Source of the DNA: an uncultured Chlorobiota bacterium
Lineage (GTDB): Bacteria > Bacteroidota > Bacteroidia > Bacteroidales > JAADGE01
Direction of reading: 5' to 3'
Assembly (NCBI GenBank): GCA_947311255.1
Contig: CAMZKL010000009.1
Location: forward strand, 1 to 42,932
Length of the DNA: 42,932 bases
Both the position numbers and the translations under genes were made by a program. The notes below the pieces were generated by a model that saw only the letters and a program-made list of their open reading frames with translations, made no database searches and was not told the origin of the DNA. The first letter of the stretch is position 1, and each line of letters starts with the position of its first letter. Shown here one piece after another: positions 36,266 through 42,912 of this stretch.

Positions 36266-37108
36266 ATGGTAAAGCAACATAATAGGTTATTAATAGTTGA
36301 TGACAACCCATATGTTATTAATAAAATTATTGATATGTTTAATAAAAGGAATCAGGATTTTGAATTTTTTCAAGCAAACAATGGAGAATTTGCTTTAAAA
36401 ATTGCAGAAGCTGAATTGCCGGACTTAATAATAACAGATTGGGATATGCCTATTGTTAATGGTATTCAGCTTATTAGGAACTTAAAGAGTATTGAAAAAA
36501 CTAAAAACATTCCAATTATTATGGCAACTGCTGTAATGAAATCTTCTGATGATTTAAAAACAGCCTTAGGTGCAGGTGCAGTTGATTACATAAGAAAACC
36601 AATTGAACAAATTGAGCTATTTGCAAGAGTAACATCAGTTCTTAGAATTGCAAGTTATAATAAAATGATTATTGAAAACAAAAATAATGAGATTGCAGAA
36701 AATGCCTTAATGCTTTATAGAAATAATAAATTTAATACACATCTTATAAAAAAACTAACTGAGTTAAAAGATGCAAATTCGTGCAAAGACAAAAACATTG
36801 ACAATATACTTGAATATATCATAAATAACATTACAGAAAAAGTTAAACAAGATTCTTGGCAAAAATTTGAATTAACTTTTAGTTCAGTACATATTAATTT
36901 TAAGAAGAATCTTTTATCTGAATTCCCTGAACTAACAAACACAGAACTCAGACTAGCGACACTTCTAAGGTCAGATATGAAAACAAAAGAAATAGCCTCA
37001 ATTTTATTTCAAAACCCAGAAAGTATAAAGGTTGCCCGGTCTAGATTGAGAAAAAAACTAAACCTTAGCACTGACCAAAATTTAACAGTTTTTTTATCTT
37101 CATTTTAA
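36266..37108 (+). CDS. Response regulator with C-terminal helix-turn-helix
   Basis: A 280-residue regulator. Receiver domain 5-125: acidic pair VDD, phospho-accepting Asp58 (IITDWDMP), Thr93-region and conserved Lys (IRKPIE). A helical linker follows, then a LuxR-like helix-turn-helix at about 220-275 (LTNTELRLATLLRSDMKTKEIA then SIKVARSRLRKKL), of the type found in Bacteroidota TPR regulators. It is presumably phosphorylated by the kinase just upstream. Target genes are unknown; the next gene encodes an HU-like protein. Confidence 0.92.
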   Translation: MVKQHNRLLIVDDNPYVINKIIDMFNKRNQDFEFFQANNGEFALKIAEAELPDLIITDWDMPIVNGIQLIRNLKSIEKTKNIPIIMATAVMKSSDDLKTALGAGAVDYIRKPIEQIELFARVTSVLRIASYNKMIIENKNNEIAENALMLYRNNKFNTHLIKKLTELKDANSCKDKNIDNILEYIINNITEKVKQDSWQKFELTFSSVHINFKKNLLSEFPELTNTELRLATLLRSDMKTKEIASILFQNPESIKVARSRLRKKLNLSTDQNLTVFLSSF

Positions 37109-37225
37109 CACCCGAAGTGTCGTTAAGCTGCTAATAATTAACAACATACATCTTTTGAAGAAATAGATATTTATATTATTAGATATAAAAACTAAATATG
37201 TTTACCTTTTGCTTACTTGTTTTGC

Positions 37226-37256
37226 TTTAAGGATTTTACCACATTTCGTACTTTTG
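37226..37256 (+). promoter_or_regulatory. Bacteroidota promoter for the HU-like gene
   Basis: TTTA at 37226-37229, exactly 19 bases, then TACTTTTG at 37249-37256, 52 bases before the ATG. Confidence 0.6.
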
Positions 37257-37307
37257 TGAAAATAAAAGCTTATTAAACACCATTTTACAAATTTAAAATT
37301 CATCAAA

Positions 37308-37598
37308 ATGACAAAAGCAGACTTAGTAAATCTAATTTCTACACAAACAGGGACTGAAAAAATTATTGTAAAAACCATTATAGAATCTTTTACAGAAAAT
37401 GTGAAAGAAGCAATGGCAAATAACAAAAATGTTTACTTAAGAGGATTTGGAAGTTTTTTAGTAGTTAAAAAAGCAAAAAAAACAGCAAGAAATATTCGCA
37501 AAAACACTTCTGTTGTTATTCCTGCACATTTTGCTCCTAAATTTAAACCCGTAAAATCTTTTATTGAAGAAGTAAAAGATAATGTAAAAGTTAAATAA
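37308..37598 (+). CDS. HU/IHF family DNA-binding protein
   Basis: A 96-residue nucleoid-associated protein: MTKADLVNLI start, VYLRGFGSFLVVKKAKKTARN (about 43-63) and the C-terminal PAHFAPKFKPVKSF. Length and pattern are those of HU/IHF, which bend and compact DNA as dimers. It has its own promoter and terminator. Confidence 0.94.
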   Translation: MTKADLVNLISTQTGTEKIIVKTIIESFTENVKEAMANNKNVYLRGFGSFLVVKKAKKTARNIRKNTSVVIPAHFAPKFKPVKSFIEEVKDNVKVK

Positions 37599-37656
37599 AA
37601 TTAAAAAACTTTATTTAACTTTTATTAAATTTTTATATTGGTTTTATATAAAATAA

Positions 37657-37689
37657 AAAAATCAGTCATAATAATAATGACTGATTTTT
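37657..37689. terminator. Bidirectional terminator between the HU-like and DUF1015 genes
   Basis: Perfect 13-bp stem AAAAATCAGTCAT / ATGACTGATTTTT with a 7-base loop, A-run and T-run on both sides, between two convergent genes. Confidence 0.87.
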
Positions 37690-37739
37690 CTATCTATTAA
37701 GCTAGACTTTATATAAGATTTATTTCACAAAAAACCATA

Positions 37740-38987
37740 TTAGTCTAATAAACTGTGAACAATAAGTCCACTTCTTAATTTAGGCTCAAACCAAGTTACT
37801 TTTGGAGGCATAATAAGGTCATTATCAGCAATATCCATAAGTTGACTCATAGAAACAGGGAACAAGGCAAATGCAACTTTCATTTCCCCGGCATCAACTC
37901 TATTTTTCAGTTCGCCTAATCCTCTAATACCTCCAACAAAGTCTATCCTGTCAGAACGACGTAAATCTTTTATGTTAAGATGAGGAGAAAGAACTTGATC
38001 AGTTAGAATTGTAACATCTAGAACTCCAACAGGATCGTTTTCTTTGTAAGTTCCTTTTTTTGCTGTCATTTTATACCAATTTCCACTAATATACATTGAA
38101 AACTCATGAAGTTTTGAGGGTTTAAATTCATTTGCTCCTTTATTTTCAATATCAAAACTTTCTTCTAATTTCTTAATAAAGTCATCATCTGAAAGTCCGT
38201 TTAGGTCTTTTACAACTCTGTTATAATCAATAATTGTAAGCTGACTTGCTGGAAAATTTACAGATAAAAAGAAATTATATTCTTCATTTCCTGTATGATT
38301 AGGATTTTGTTCTCTTCTTTCTTTTCCTACAAGTGACGCAGCTGCAGTTCGGTGATGCCCGTCTGCTACATAGATATATTCAACTTCTTCGGCAAAAGTT
38401 TTTTCAATTTTCTCAACAACAGCCTCATCTTTAACTACCCACATTTGATGTCTTACATCATCATTGCTTGTAAAATCATATTCAGGTTTTTCCGAAGTTT
38501 TTTCTGCAACAATTGCATCAATCGTATCATTGTCTTTATATGCAAAGAAAACCGGACCTGCATTAATATTTGCAGTTCTAACATGGTTCATTCTATCCTC
38601 TTCTTTGTCGGGGCGAGTTAATTCGTGTTTTTTTATTATATTATTTTCATAATCAGTTACCGCTGCACCTGCAACTAAGCCGTATTGTGTTTTTCCAAAC
38701 ATAGTTTGTGCATAAATGTAGTATGCAGGTTTATCTTCTTGCAACATAGCATTTTTGAATAATTTTTCAAAATTACTTTTTGCTTTTTCATAAACTTGTG
38801 TTGAATGAATATCAACATCTGCAGGCAAATCAATTTCAGGTTTGTTTACATGAAGAAAAGAAAGTTCATTTCCTTTTGCTTCAATCCTTGCTTCTTCTGA
38901 GTTAAGCACATCATAAGGACGTGCTGCAACTTTTTCTGCCAACTCTGGCTTTGGTCTTATTCCTTTAAAAGGTTTTAATATTGACAT
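37740..38987 (-). CDS. DUF1015 family protein
   Basis: A 415-residue cytoplasmic protein. It shows the family's N-terminal FKGIRP.....AARPYDV (about 7-27), HELTRPDKEEDR (about 121-132) and the DGHHR motif (209-213, YVADGHHRTAAA). DUF1015 members are widespread and often lie near serine-biosynthesis genes in Bacteroidota (from memory). The DGHHR motif also occurs in ParB-like free-serine kinases, so a nucleotide-dependent serine-related role is a possibility, not a demonstrated one. Only 30 bases separate it from brnA, with no terminator seen. Confidence 0.88.
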   Translation of the reverse strand: MSILKPFKGIRPKPELAEKVAARPYDVLNSEEARIEAKGNELSFLHVNKPEIDLPADVDIHSTQVYEKAKSNFEKLFKNAMLQEDKPAYYIYAQTMFGKTQYGLVAGAAVTDYENNIIKKHELTRPDKEEDRMNHVRTANINAGPVFFAYKDNDTIDAIVAEKTSEKPEYDFTSNDDVRHQMWVVKDEAVVEKIEKTFAEEVEYIYVADGHHRTAAASLVGKERREQNPNHTGNEEYNFFLSVNFPASQLTIIDYNRVVKDLNGLSDDDFIKKLEESFDIENKGANEFKPSKLHEFSMYISGNWYKMTAKKGTYKENDPVGVLDVTILTDQVLSPHLNIKDLRRSDRIDFVGGIRGLGELKNRVDAGEMKVAFALFPVSMSQLMDIADNDLIMPPKVTWFEPKLRSGLIVHSLLD

Positions 38988-39017
38988 ATTTATTTATTTT
39001 AATTTGTTACTTTTTTT

Positions 39018-39293
39018 TTATAAGGAACTATTGTTATCAGCAAAATTCTTGAAACTAATATAATACGAACGCAATAAATTATTTATCGCTTTATTTGAAT
39101 TATCACCAATTTGTTCTATCCATTCAGCAATATCTTCATCAACTTTAATTACAATTTCTTTTTTCTTATTGCCATAAATAACTTTTGCATCTTCCCAAAA
39201 CTCATAATCTGTTTCAGCAATATCAGAATAATCAATCTCACTATTTTTCATTTTATTTAAACGTTCCCAATCAGTTTTATTTGAATGTTTCAT
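39018..39293 (-). CDS. brnA: BrnA-type antitoxin
   Basis: About 91 residues from ATG 39293; a TTG 30 bases upstream is in frame but less likely. The N-terminal half is acidic (DYSDIAETDYEFWEDAKV) and the C-terminal half is a ribbon-helix-helix-like segment (KEIVIKVDEDIAEWIEQIGDNSNKAINNLLRSYY) with the extended tail seen in BrnA. BrnA binds and neutralises BrnT and represses the operon. The start lies inside the end of brnT (17-base overlap), the usual toxin-first order of this system. Confidence 0.85.
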   Translation of the reverse strand: MKHSNKTDWERLNKMKNSEIDYSDIAETDYEFWEDAKVIYGNKKKEIVIKVDEDIAEWIEQIGDNSNKAINNLLRSYYISFKNFADNNSSL

Positions 39294-39549
39294 AATATCT
39301 ATTTTTTTCGTTCCTATTTGCAAGTCTTACAGAAATTATCCGAATTGATTTATTTCTAATTGTATAAATGATAACAACAATATGCTCATTTAATAAACCT
39401 ATTGCAATCCAACGTTTTTCTTTGTAATCTTTGCGTATATCTTCTTTACTTATAATTTGCTTATCAAAAATATATATTGCATCATTAAAATCTATTCCAT
39501 GTTTCTCTATATTTGATAAGTTTTTATTTTCGTCCCACTCAAATTTCAT
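39277..39549 (-). CDS. brnT: BrnT-type ribonuclease toxin
   Basis: A 90-residue protein with classic BrnT blocks: FEWDENKNLSNIEKHGIDF (about 3-21), R.DY.EKRW (about 39-46), IRIISVRLANRNEKNRYYE (about 68-86). BrnT is an RNase toxin with a RelE-like fold that slows translation. The ATG overlaps the stop of the MNT gene in an ATGA, so the MNT, brnT and brnA genes are read as one coupled unit. The family residues look intact, so it is probably active. Confidence 0.92.
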   Translation of the reverse strand: MKFEWDENKNLSNIEKHGIDFNDAIYIFDKQIISKEDIRKDYKEKRWIAIGLLNEHIVVIIYTIRNKSIRIISVRLANRNEKNRYYETFK

Positions 39550-39863
39550 ATTAAAACCCCCTCTCCAATAACATTATAATAGAGTGGTGTAATTTTTTGT
39601 TTTGTATGCCATTCATTTTTGGAATATACAAATATTGAAAATAATTCCTCTAATTCTAATTCTAATTCATAAAGATGTCCACTAAATTTACTTTTAATTT
39701 TAAAGTTAATAGGATAATCTGTTAAAACTAAAATATCCCAATCAGAATTTACATTAAAATCACCCCTTGCTTTTGAACCATACAATATAATTTCTGCATT
39801 CTTATCTATTTCAAGAATATTTTTCTTAATTAAATTTGCGGTATCTTGGTTTGATTTTTTCAT
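39546..39863 (-). CDS. Minimal nucleotidyltransferase (MNT) domain protein
   Basis: A 105-residue MNT protein: GSKARGD (29-35) and DWD (41-43) form the pol-beta-type metal site. The usual third acidic residue is unclear (the strand reads LFSIFVY), so activity may be altered. In MntA/HepT systems an MNT antitoxin AMPylates its HEPN toxin; no HEPN gene is adjacent. Instead this gene overlaps brnT by 4 bases (ATGA). Confidence 0.85.
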   Translation of the reverse strand: MKKSNQDTANLIKKNILEIDKNAEIILYGSKARGDFNVNSDWDILVLTDYPINFKIKSKFSGHLYELELELEELFSIFVYSKNEWHTKQKITPLYYNVIGEGVLI

Positions 39864-39879
39864 TTCATTTTATTGCATA

Positions 39880-39887
39880 CAAAAATA
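39880..39887 (-). promoter_or_regulatory. Candidate -7 box for the MNT-brnT-brnA operon
   Basis: Minus-strand TATTTTTG matches TAnnTTTG, 17 bases before the MNT ATG. Confidence 0.4.
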
Positions 39888-39940
39888 CACATTCATTTTA
39901 ATATAATGAAAATTACGACAAAATTTGTTTATAATTATTA

Positions 39941-39948
39941 TATATTTG
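39941..39948 (+). promoter_or_regulatory. -7 box (TATATTTG) for the DUF2281/RelE pair
   Basis: Exact TAnnTTTG match 23 bases before the ATG at 39971. A TTTG at 39924-39927 is only 13 bases upstream, so the -33 element is unclear. Confidence 0.45.
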
Positions 39949-39970
39949 CATAAAAGGTAAACATAAGGTT

Positions 39971-40222
39971 ATGAAAAATGAATTAGTTTTAGAACAATTT
40001 AATATTTTGCCCCTAAATCTGCAAAAACAAGTTTTAGATTATATAGATTTTCTTACAAAAAAGCACATTAATAAAACACAACGTAATGATGATGAAATTT
40101 CTGATGAAATTAAAGAACTTTTAAAAAACAGAATTGAAGACCATAAAAAAAAATCAAAAAATGCTGTAAGTTGGGAAAAACTTGAAGAAAAATATGAAAA
40201 ACAGTACGGTTATGAAATATGA
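39971..40222 (+). CDS. DUF2281-like antitoxin
   Basis: An 83-residue protein. N-terminal LEQFNILPLNLQKQVLDYIDFL (about 7-28) is the DUF2281 pattern of addiction-module proteins, and the C-terminus WEKLEEKYEKQYGYEI resembles antitoxin toxin-binding tails. It overlaps the downstream RelE/ParE toxin start by 11 bases, the normal arrangement for such pairs. Its toxin gene is frameshifted, so this antitoxin may be orphaned. Confidence 0.8.
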   Translation: MKNELVLEQFNILPLNLQKQVLDYIDFLTKKHINKTQRNDDEISDEIKELLKNRIEDHKKKSKNAVSWEKLEEKYEKQYGYEI

Positions 40223-40504
40223 AATAATTGTAACCGAACAAGCCGAAAAAGATATAGATTATGCTATTAAATGGTATGAAAACAAAAAGGATTGAGTAAA
40301 AGGTTAATGACTTCTATTAAAGCATGTATTAAAACACTAAAAGGTAATCCTTATGTTTTTGCAGTTGTTTTTATGGAGATTAGAAAGATTAATACTAAAA
40401 TATTTCCTTACTCCATTTTTTATGAAATAGTTGATAATGAAATTACAATTTTTGCTGTTATACATAACAGCAGAAGTGAAAAGGTTTGGCAAGAAAGGTT
40501 ATAA
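40212..40504 (+). pseudogene. RelE/ParE-type toxin, split by a one-base frameshift
   Basis: Frame 1 (ATG 40212 to TGA 40293-40295) reads MKYEIIVTEQAEKDIDYAIKWYENKK, the normal start of a RelE/ParE toxin. The rest, GLSKRLMTSIKACIKTLKGNPYVFA... to ...NSRSEKVWQERL, is in the frame one base back, from about 40289 to the stop at 40504. The shift falls at AAC AAA AAG G: one extra A would restore a single 97-residue toxin. A lost base in an A6 run, a sequencing homopolymer error, or a -1 slip on AAA AAG are all possible. The active-site region of the second half looks conserved. Confidence 0.85.
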
Positions 40505-40602
40505 CAATAATTATGTTTGCCAATTTTAAGGAAAATAAAGAAACAAAATATGACATAAAAACCAAAAAATATTAAAATAAATAGCGTTTAGCTTATTTTC
40601 TT

Positions 40603-40717
40603 GTATCTAAAAATCACCAATTTTTAAACAATCACAAGAAATAAGACGAATGCTCACGCCAAACGGCGTGGGCTGTTCTTATTTGTGATTGTGGGTGTTT
40701 GGTGATACCTTAGATAC
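40603..40717. repeat. 115-bp imperfect palindrome
   Basis: GTATCTAA (40603-40610) at one end and TTAGATAC (40710-40717) at the other bound a nearly full-length palindrome: AATCACCAA against TTGGTGAT, ACAATCACAA against TTGTGATTGT, AATAAGA against TCTTATT, and a central CACGCC-aaac-GGCGTG. There is no ORF. It is more GC-rich than its surroundings. It could fold as a long DNA cruciform or RNA hairpin, and looks like a non-autonomous mobile or REP-type element. Confidence 0.7.
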
Positions 40718-40727
40718 GGATATGTTA

Positions 40728-40777
40728 CAGTTCCCACGCTTTTTTTTATTTTTATAAACTTGCTTTTTGGGGAACTG
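40728..40777. repeat. Second hairpin beside the 115-bp palindrome
   Basis: CAGTTCCC (40728-40735) pairs with GGGAACTG (40770-40777) across a 34-base T/A-rich loop. It starts 11 bases after the large palindrome and ends 23 bases before the next gene, so the two may be one composite element. No other feature is seen in the 296-base gap 40505-40800. Confidence 0.5.
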
Positions 40778-40800
40778 AGGGTGAAAATAAAATATATTTT

Positions 40801-41130
40801 ATGATACCTATTTATAAAGATTTAATTGGCTCTGCCTATGGCGACCTACTTGATGATGCTTCTGTATTTAGTTTTAACAGTTTTTTTGATATTGATATTG
40901 AAAAATATAAGGTTGTGGGAATTAAAATGGTCGGAACAAACGATCTTAATACTTATTTATTTTGTATTGACAAGTCACAAAACAATAAAAAAATAATTAT
41001 AAAATGTAATAAACAATATAAACTGCAAGATTTTTTAAAACGTTTTCAAATTGTTCTATTTGATAGAATAAAAAAATATAATGAAGATGATTTTTCAGAA
41101 GAAATAAATATTAATGAAATAGAAAAATAA
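40801..41130 (+). CDS. Hypothetical protein after the palindromic element
   Basis: A 109-residue soluble protein with alternating hydrophobic segments (KVVGIKMVG, NTYLFCID, KKIIIKCN) ending in a charged helix (DRIKKYNEDDFSEE), probably a small alpha/beta domain. I recognise no family. It ends 5 bases before the TPR lipoprotein gene, so both are probably co-transcribed. Confidence 0.7.
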   Translation: MIPIYKDLIGSAYGDLLDDASVFSFNSFFDIDIEKYKVVGIKMVGTNDLNTYLFCIDKSQNNKKIIIKCNKQYKLQDFLKRFQIVLFDRIKKYNEDDFSEEININEIEK

Positions 41131-41135
41131 AAAAC

Positions 41136-42482
41136 ATGAAATATATTAAAACAATTATTATTTGGGTTCTATTAGGTTTTATATTTTCATGTAATACAGA
41201 AAACAATGCAGATAAAATATTAAAAATAAGTTGGACAGGAACTGATACATTAAATCAAATAATATCAATTAACGATTCAACAATAAAAATATACAAAAAA
41301 GAAATTGAACACAATAATGGAGAATTTGTAACACGTAATGGAAATTTTGCATATAAAATAACTGATAGTGTATTTTTTAAAATATCATCAATAACAAATA
41401 ATAAGATTTTAGTTAAAGGTGATAGTAGTTTGCTAGATACAATATCTTATGAAATCAAAATAATTAAAAAGAAGCCATACCTATTACTCCTTTTTGAAGA
41501 AACGAATAACTATAAATTTAATTTTTATCTTAGAGAAATTTATTCATTATCTACAAATGATAGTATCAATTTTATTGAAACTAATAATTATAAAACCGAT
41601 TTTAATATTGACGGATTTCGGATAGGAGATACAATTCATACAGATAGTTTGTCTTGTATACCATACATGATAATGGCAAGTGGCTATACAAAATTATTAA
41701 AAAATAAAAATCTATTTTTTGACATAAATAATAAAAATCGTAAAATTAACTCTATAATAAAAGTGTTTTACAATGGGGAACTTGACAATATATTAAAAAA
41801 TATAACAGAAGAGACAGGAATAAAGCCCAAAAAGATAAATGGCAATTATTTATTTATTAAAAATGGTCTTAATCTTCATGTTTTATATTCTGATTGGACT
41901 GGTAACCAGTTTTTTTATGAACAACCACCATCCCAACTTAAACAAAAAAGTGTTTTATGTTTATCATATCGTAATATTATTAAAGAAGAAATAAAAACGA
42001 TTAAAATGGGATATACTGAGTCTTATTCACAACGGTATTCTTGGCTAATGGGGGGTGTGCTTATGGATAAGGCAGTTTATTCTAACAAACCAGTTGAATT
42101 ACTTAAAAACTATAATCTTTTAATAAAAAACAATAAAGATTGTTATGAGTTATATTTATTGAGGGGAGAAATTAAAAGTAAAATGGGTAATAGAACAGGT
42201 GCAATAACTGACATAAAACGATGTGTAGAAATTAACCCTTACCATTATCTAGCTAACTTGTACCTTGTTATTCTTTATAGACAACAAGACGAATATGATG
42301 AAGTATTCAAATATGCTAATAAGGTGATAGAATTAAATCCAGATGAAACCTATGCTTATAGAATATTAGCTGAATATTATATGCGGATAAATCAAAATGA
42401 AAAAGCTTGTGAATGTTTAAACAAAGCTTTTGACAATGGAGATATTGAAGTATTAGAGTACATAAAAAGAGATTGTAATTAA
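41136..42482 (+). CDS. TPR-containing lipoprotein of unknown function
   Basis: A 448-residue lipoprotein: signal sequence with lipobox FIFSC (Cys19), a large Asn/Ile-rich region without a recognised domain (about 25-320), and three to four tetratricopeptide units at the C-terminus (about 325-440, e.g. AITDIKRCVEINPYHYLANLYLV, VIELNPDETYAYRILAEYY). TPR units bind partner proteins, so it may anchor a complex at the membrane. The partner is unknown. Confidence 0.85.
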   Translation: MKYIKTIIIWVLLGFIFSCNTENNADKILKISWTGTDTLNQIISINDSTIKIYKKEIEHNNGEFVTRNGNFAYKITDSVFFKISSITNNKILVKGDSSLLDTISYEIKIIKKKPYLLLLFEETNNYKFNFYLREIYSLSTNDSINFIETNNYKTDFNIDGFRIGDTIHTDSLSCIPYMIMASGYTKLLKNKNLFFDINNKNRKINSIIKVFYNGELDNILKNITEETGIKPKKINGNYLFIKNGLNLHVLYSDWTGNQFFYEQPPSQLKQKSVLCLSYRNIIKEEIKTIKMGYTESYSQRYSWLMGGVLMDKAVYSNKPVELLKNYNLLIKNNKDCYELYLLRGEIKSKMGNRTGAITDIKRCVEINPYHYLANLYLVILYRQQDEYDEVFKYANKVIELNPDETYAYRILAEYYMRINQNEKACECLNKAFDNGDIEVLEYIKRDCN

Positions 42483-42495
42483 TATCTTGTTATTA

Positions 42496-42532
42496 TAAAA
42501 ATTGAGGGCTTCACTACAAGTGAAACCCTCAA
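42496..42532 (-). terminator. Terminator facing the truncated MNT gene
   Basis: Stem TTGAGGG.TTCAC / GTGAA.CCCTCAA with one internal mismatch (42502-42514 and 42520-42532). Read on the minus strand it is followed by TTTTT, so it serves the minus-strand gene on its right; it could weakly stop the lipoprotein message too. Confidence 0.7.
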
Positions 42533-42547
42533 TAATTAAGTTGCAAA

Positions 42548-42844
42548 TTACTTATTAACTTGAAAAGGAATATCCGCCTTCTCAAAAAAGCAAAGCCCAA
42601 CTCTATCAATATGCTCAATTAAGTTTTTATTTTTAATGTGTTTATAAATTGAAATATCAAAAGTGTAAGGCAAAAGTAAATCATCTAATTCATTTTCAAT
42701 TTTGTTTAATAATATAAGATTAATTCCTTTTCCTTTTATTGTAAGGTCAATATCTGAACCAGTTTTATAATTTCCTTTTGCACGAGAGCCATAAATTACA
42801 ACTTCCTCAATTTGAGGATATTTTATAAAAACTTGTTTTGCATA
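42548..42844 (-). pseudogene. 5'-truncated second MNT nucleotidyltransferase gene
   Basis: Read on the minus strand, 98 codons ending at TAA 42548-42550 give an MNT domain: EEVVIYGSRAKGNYKTGSDIDLTI with GSRAKG and DID metal-site motifs, then FDISIY with the third Asp, and LIEHIDRVGLCFFEK. In frame upstream there is a TAA (42845-42847) and no ATG, GTG or TTG before the catalytic motif, so the first roughly 10-15 residues of a normal MNT are missing. The gene seems cut by whatever lies right of 42845. Confidence 0.75.
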
Positions 42845-42869
42845 TTAAGACACATCAAGTATATAAAAT

Positions 42870-42912
42870 CCCTATGGGATTTAACAATAATAACCACAGG
42901 TGTAAGCTGTGG
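42870..42912. repeat. Two short REP-like inverted repeats at the right edge
   Basis: AAATCCC-tat-GGGATTT and, about 12 bases later, CCACAG-gtgtaag-CTGTGG. Both are short, relatively GC-rich palindromes directly beyond the break in the MNT gene, as at the edge of a REP or small mobile element. The window ends too soon to tell. Confidence 0.4.

Noticed and set aside
40603..40717. Integron attC site
   Set aside because: The size and palindromic form fit, but no RYYYAAC/GTTRRRY core-site pair is found at its ends and no integrase is in the window.
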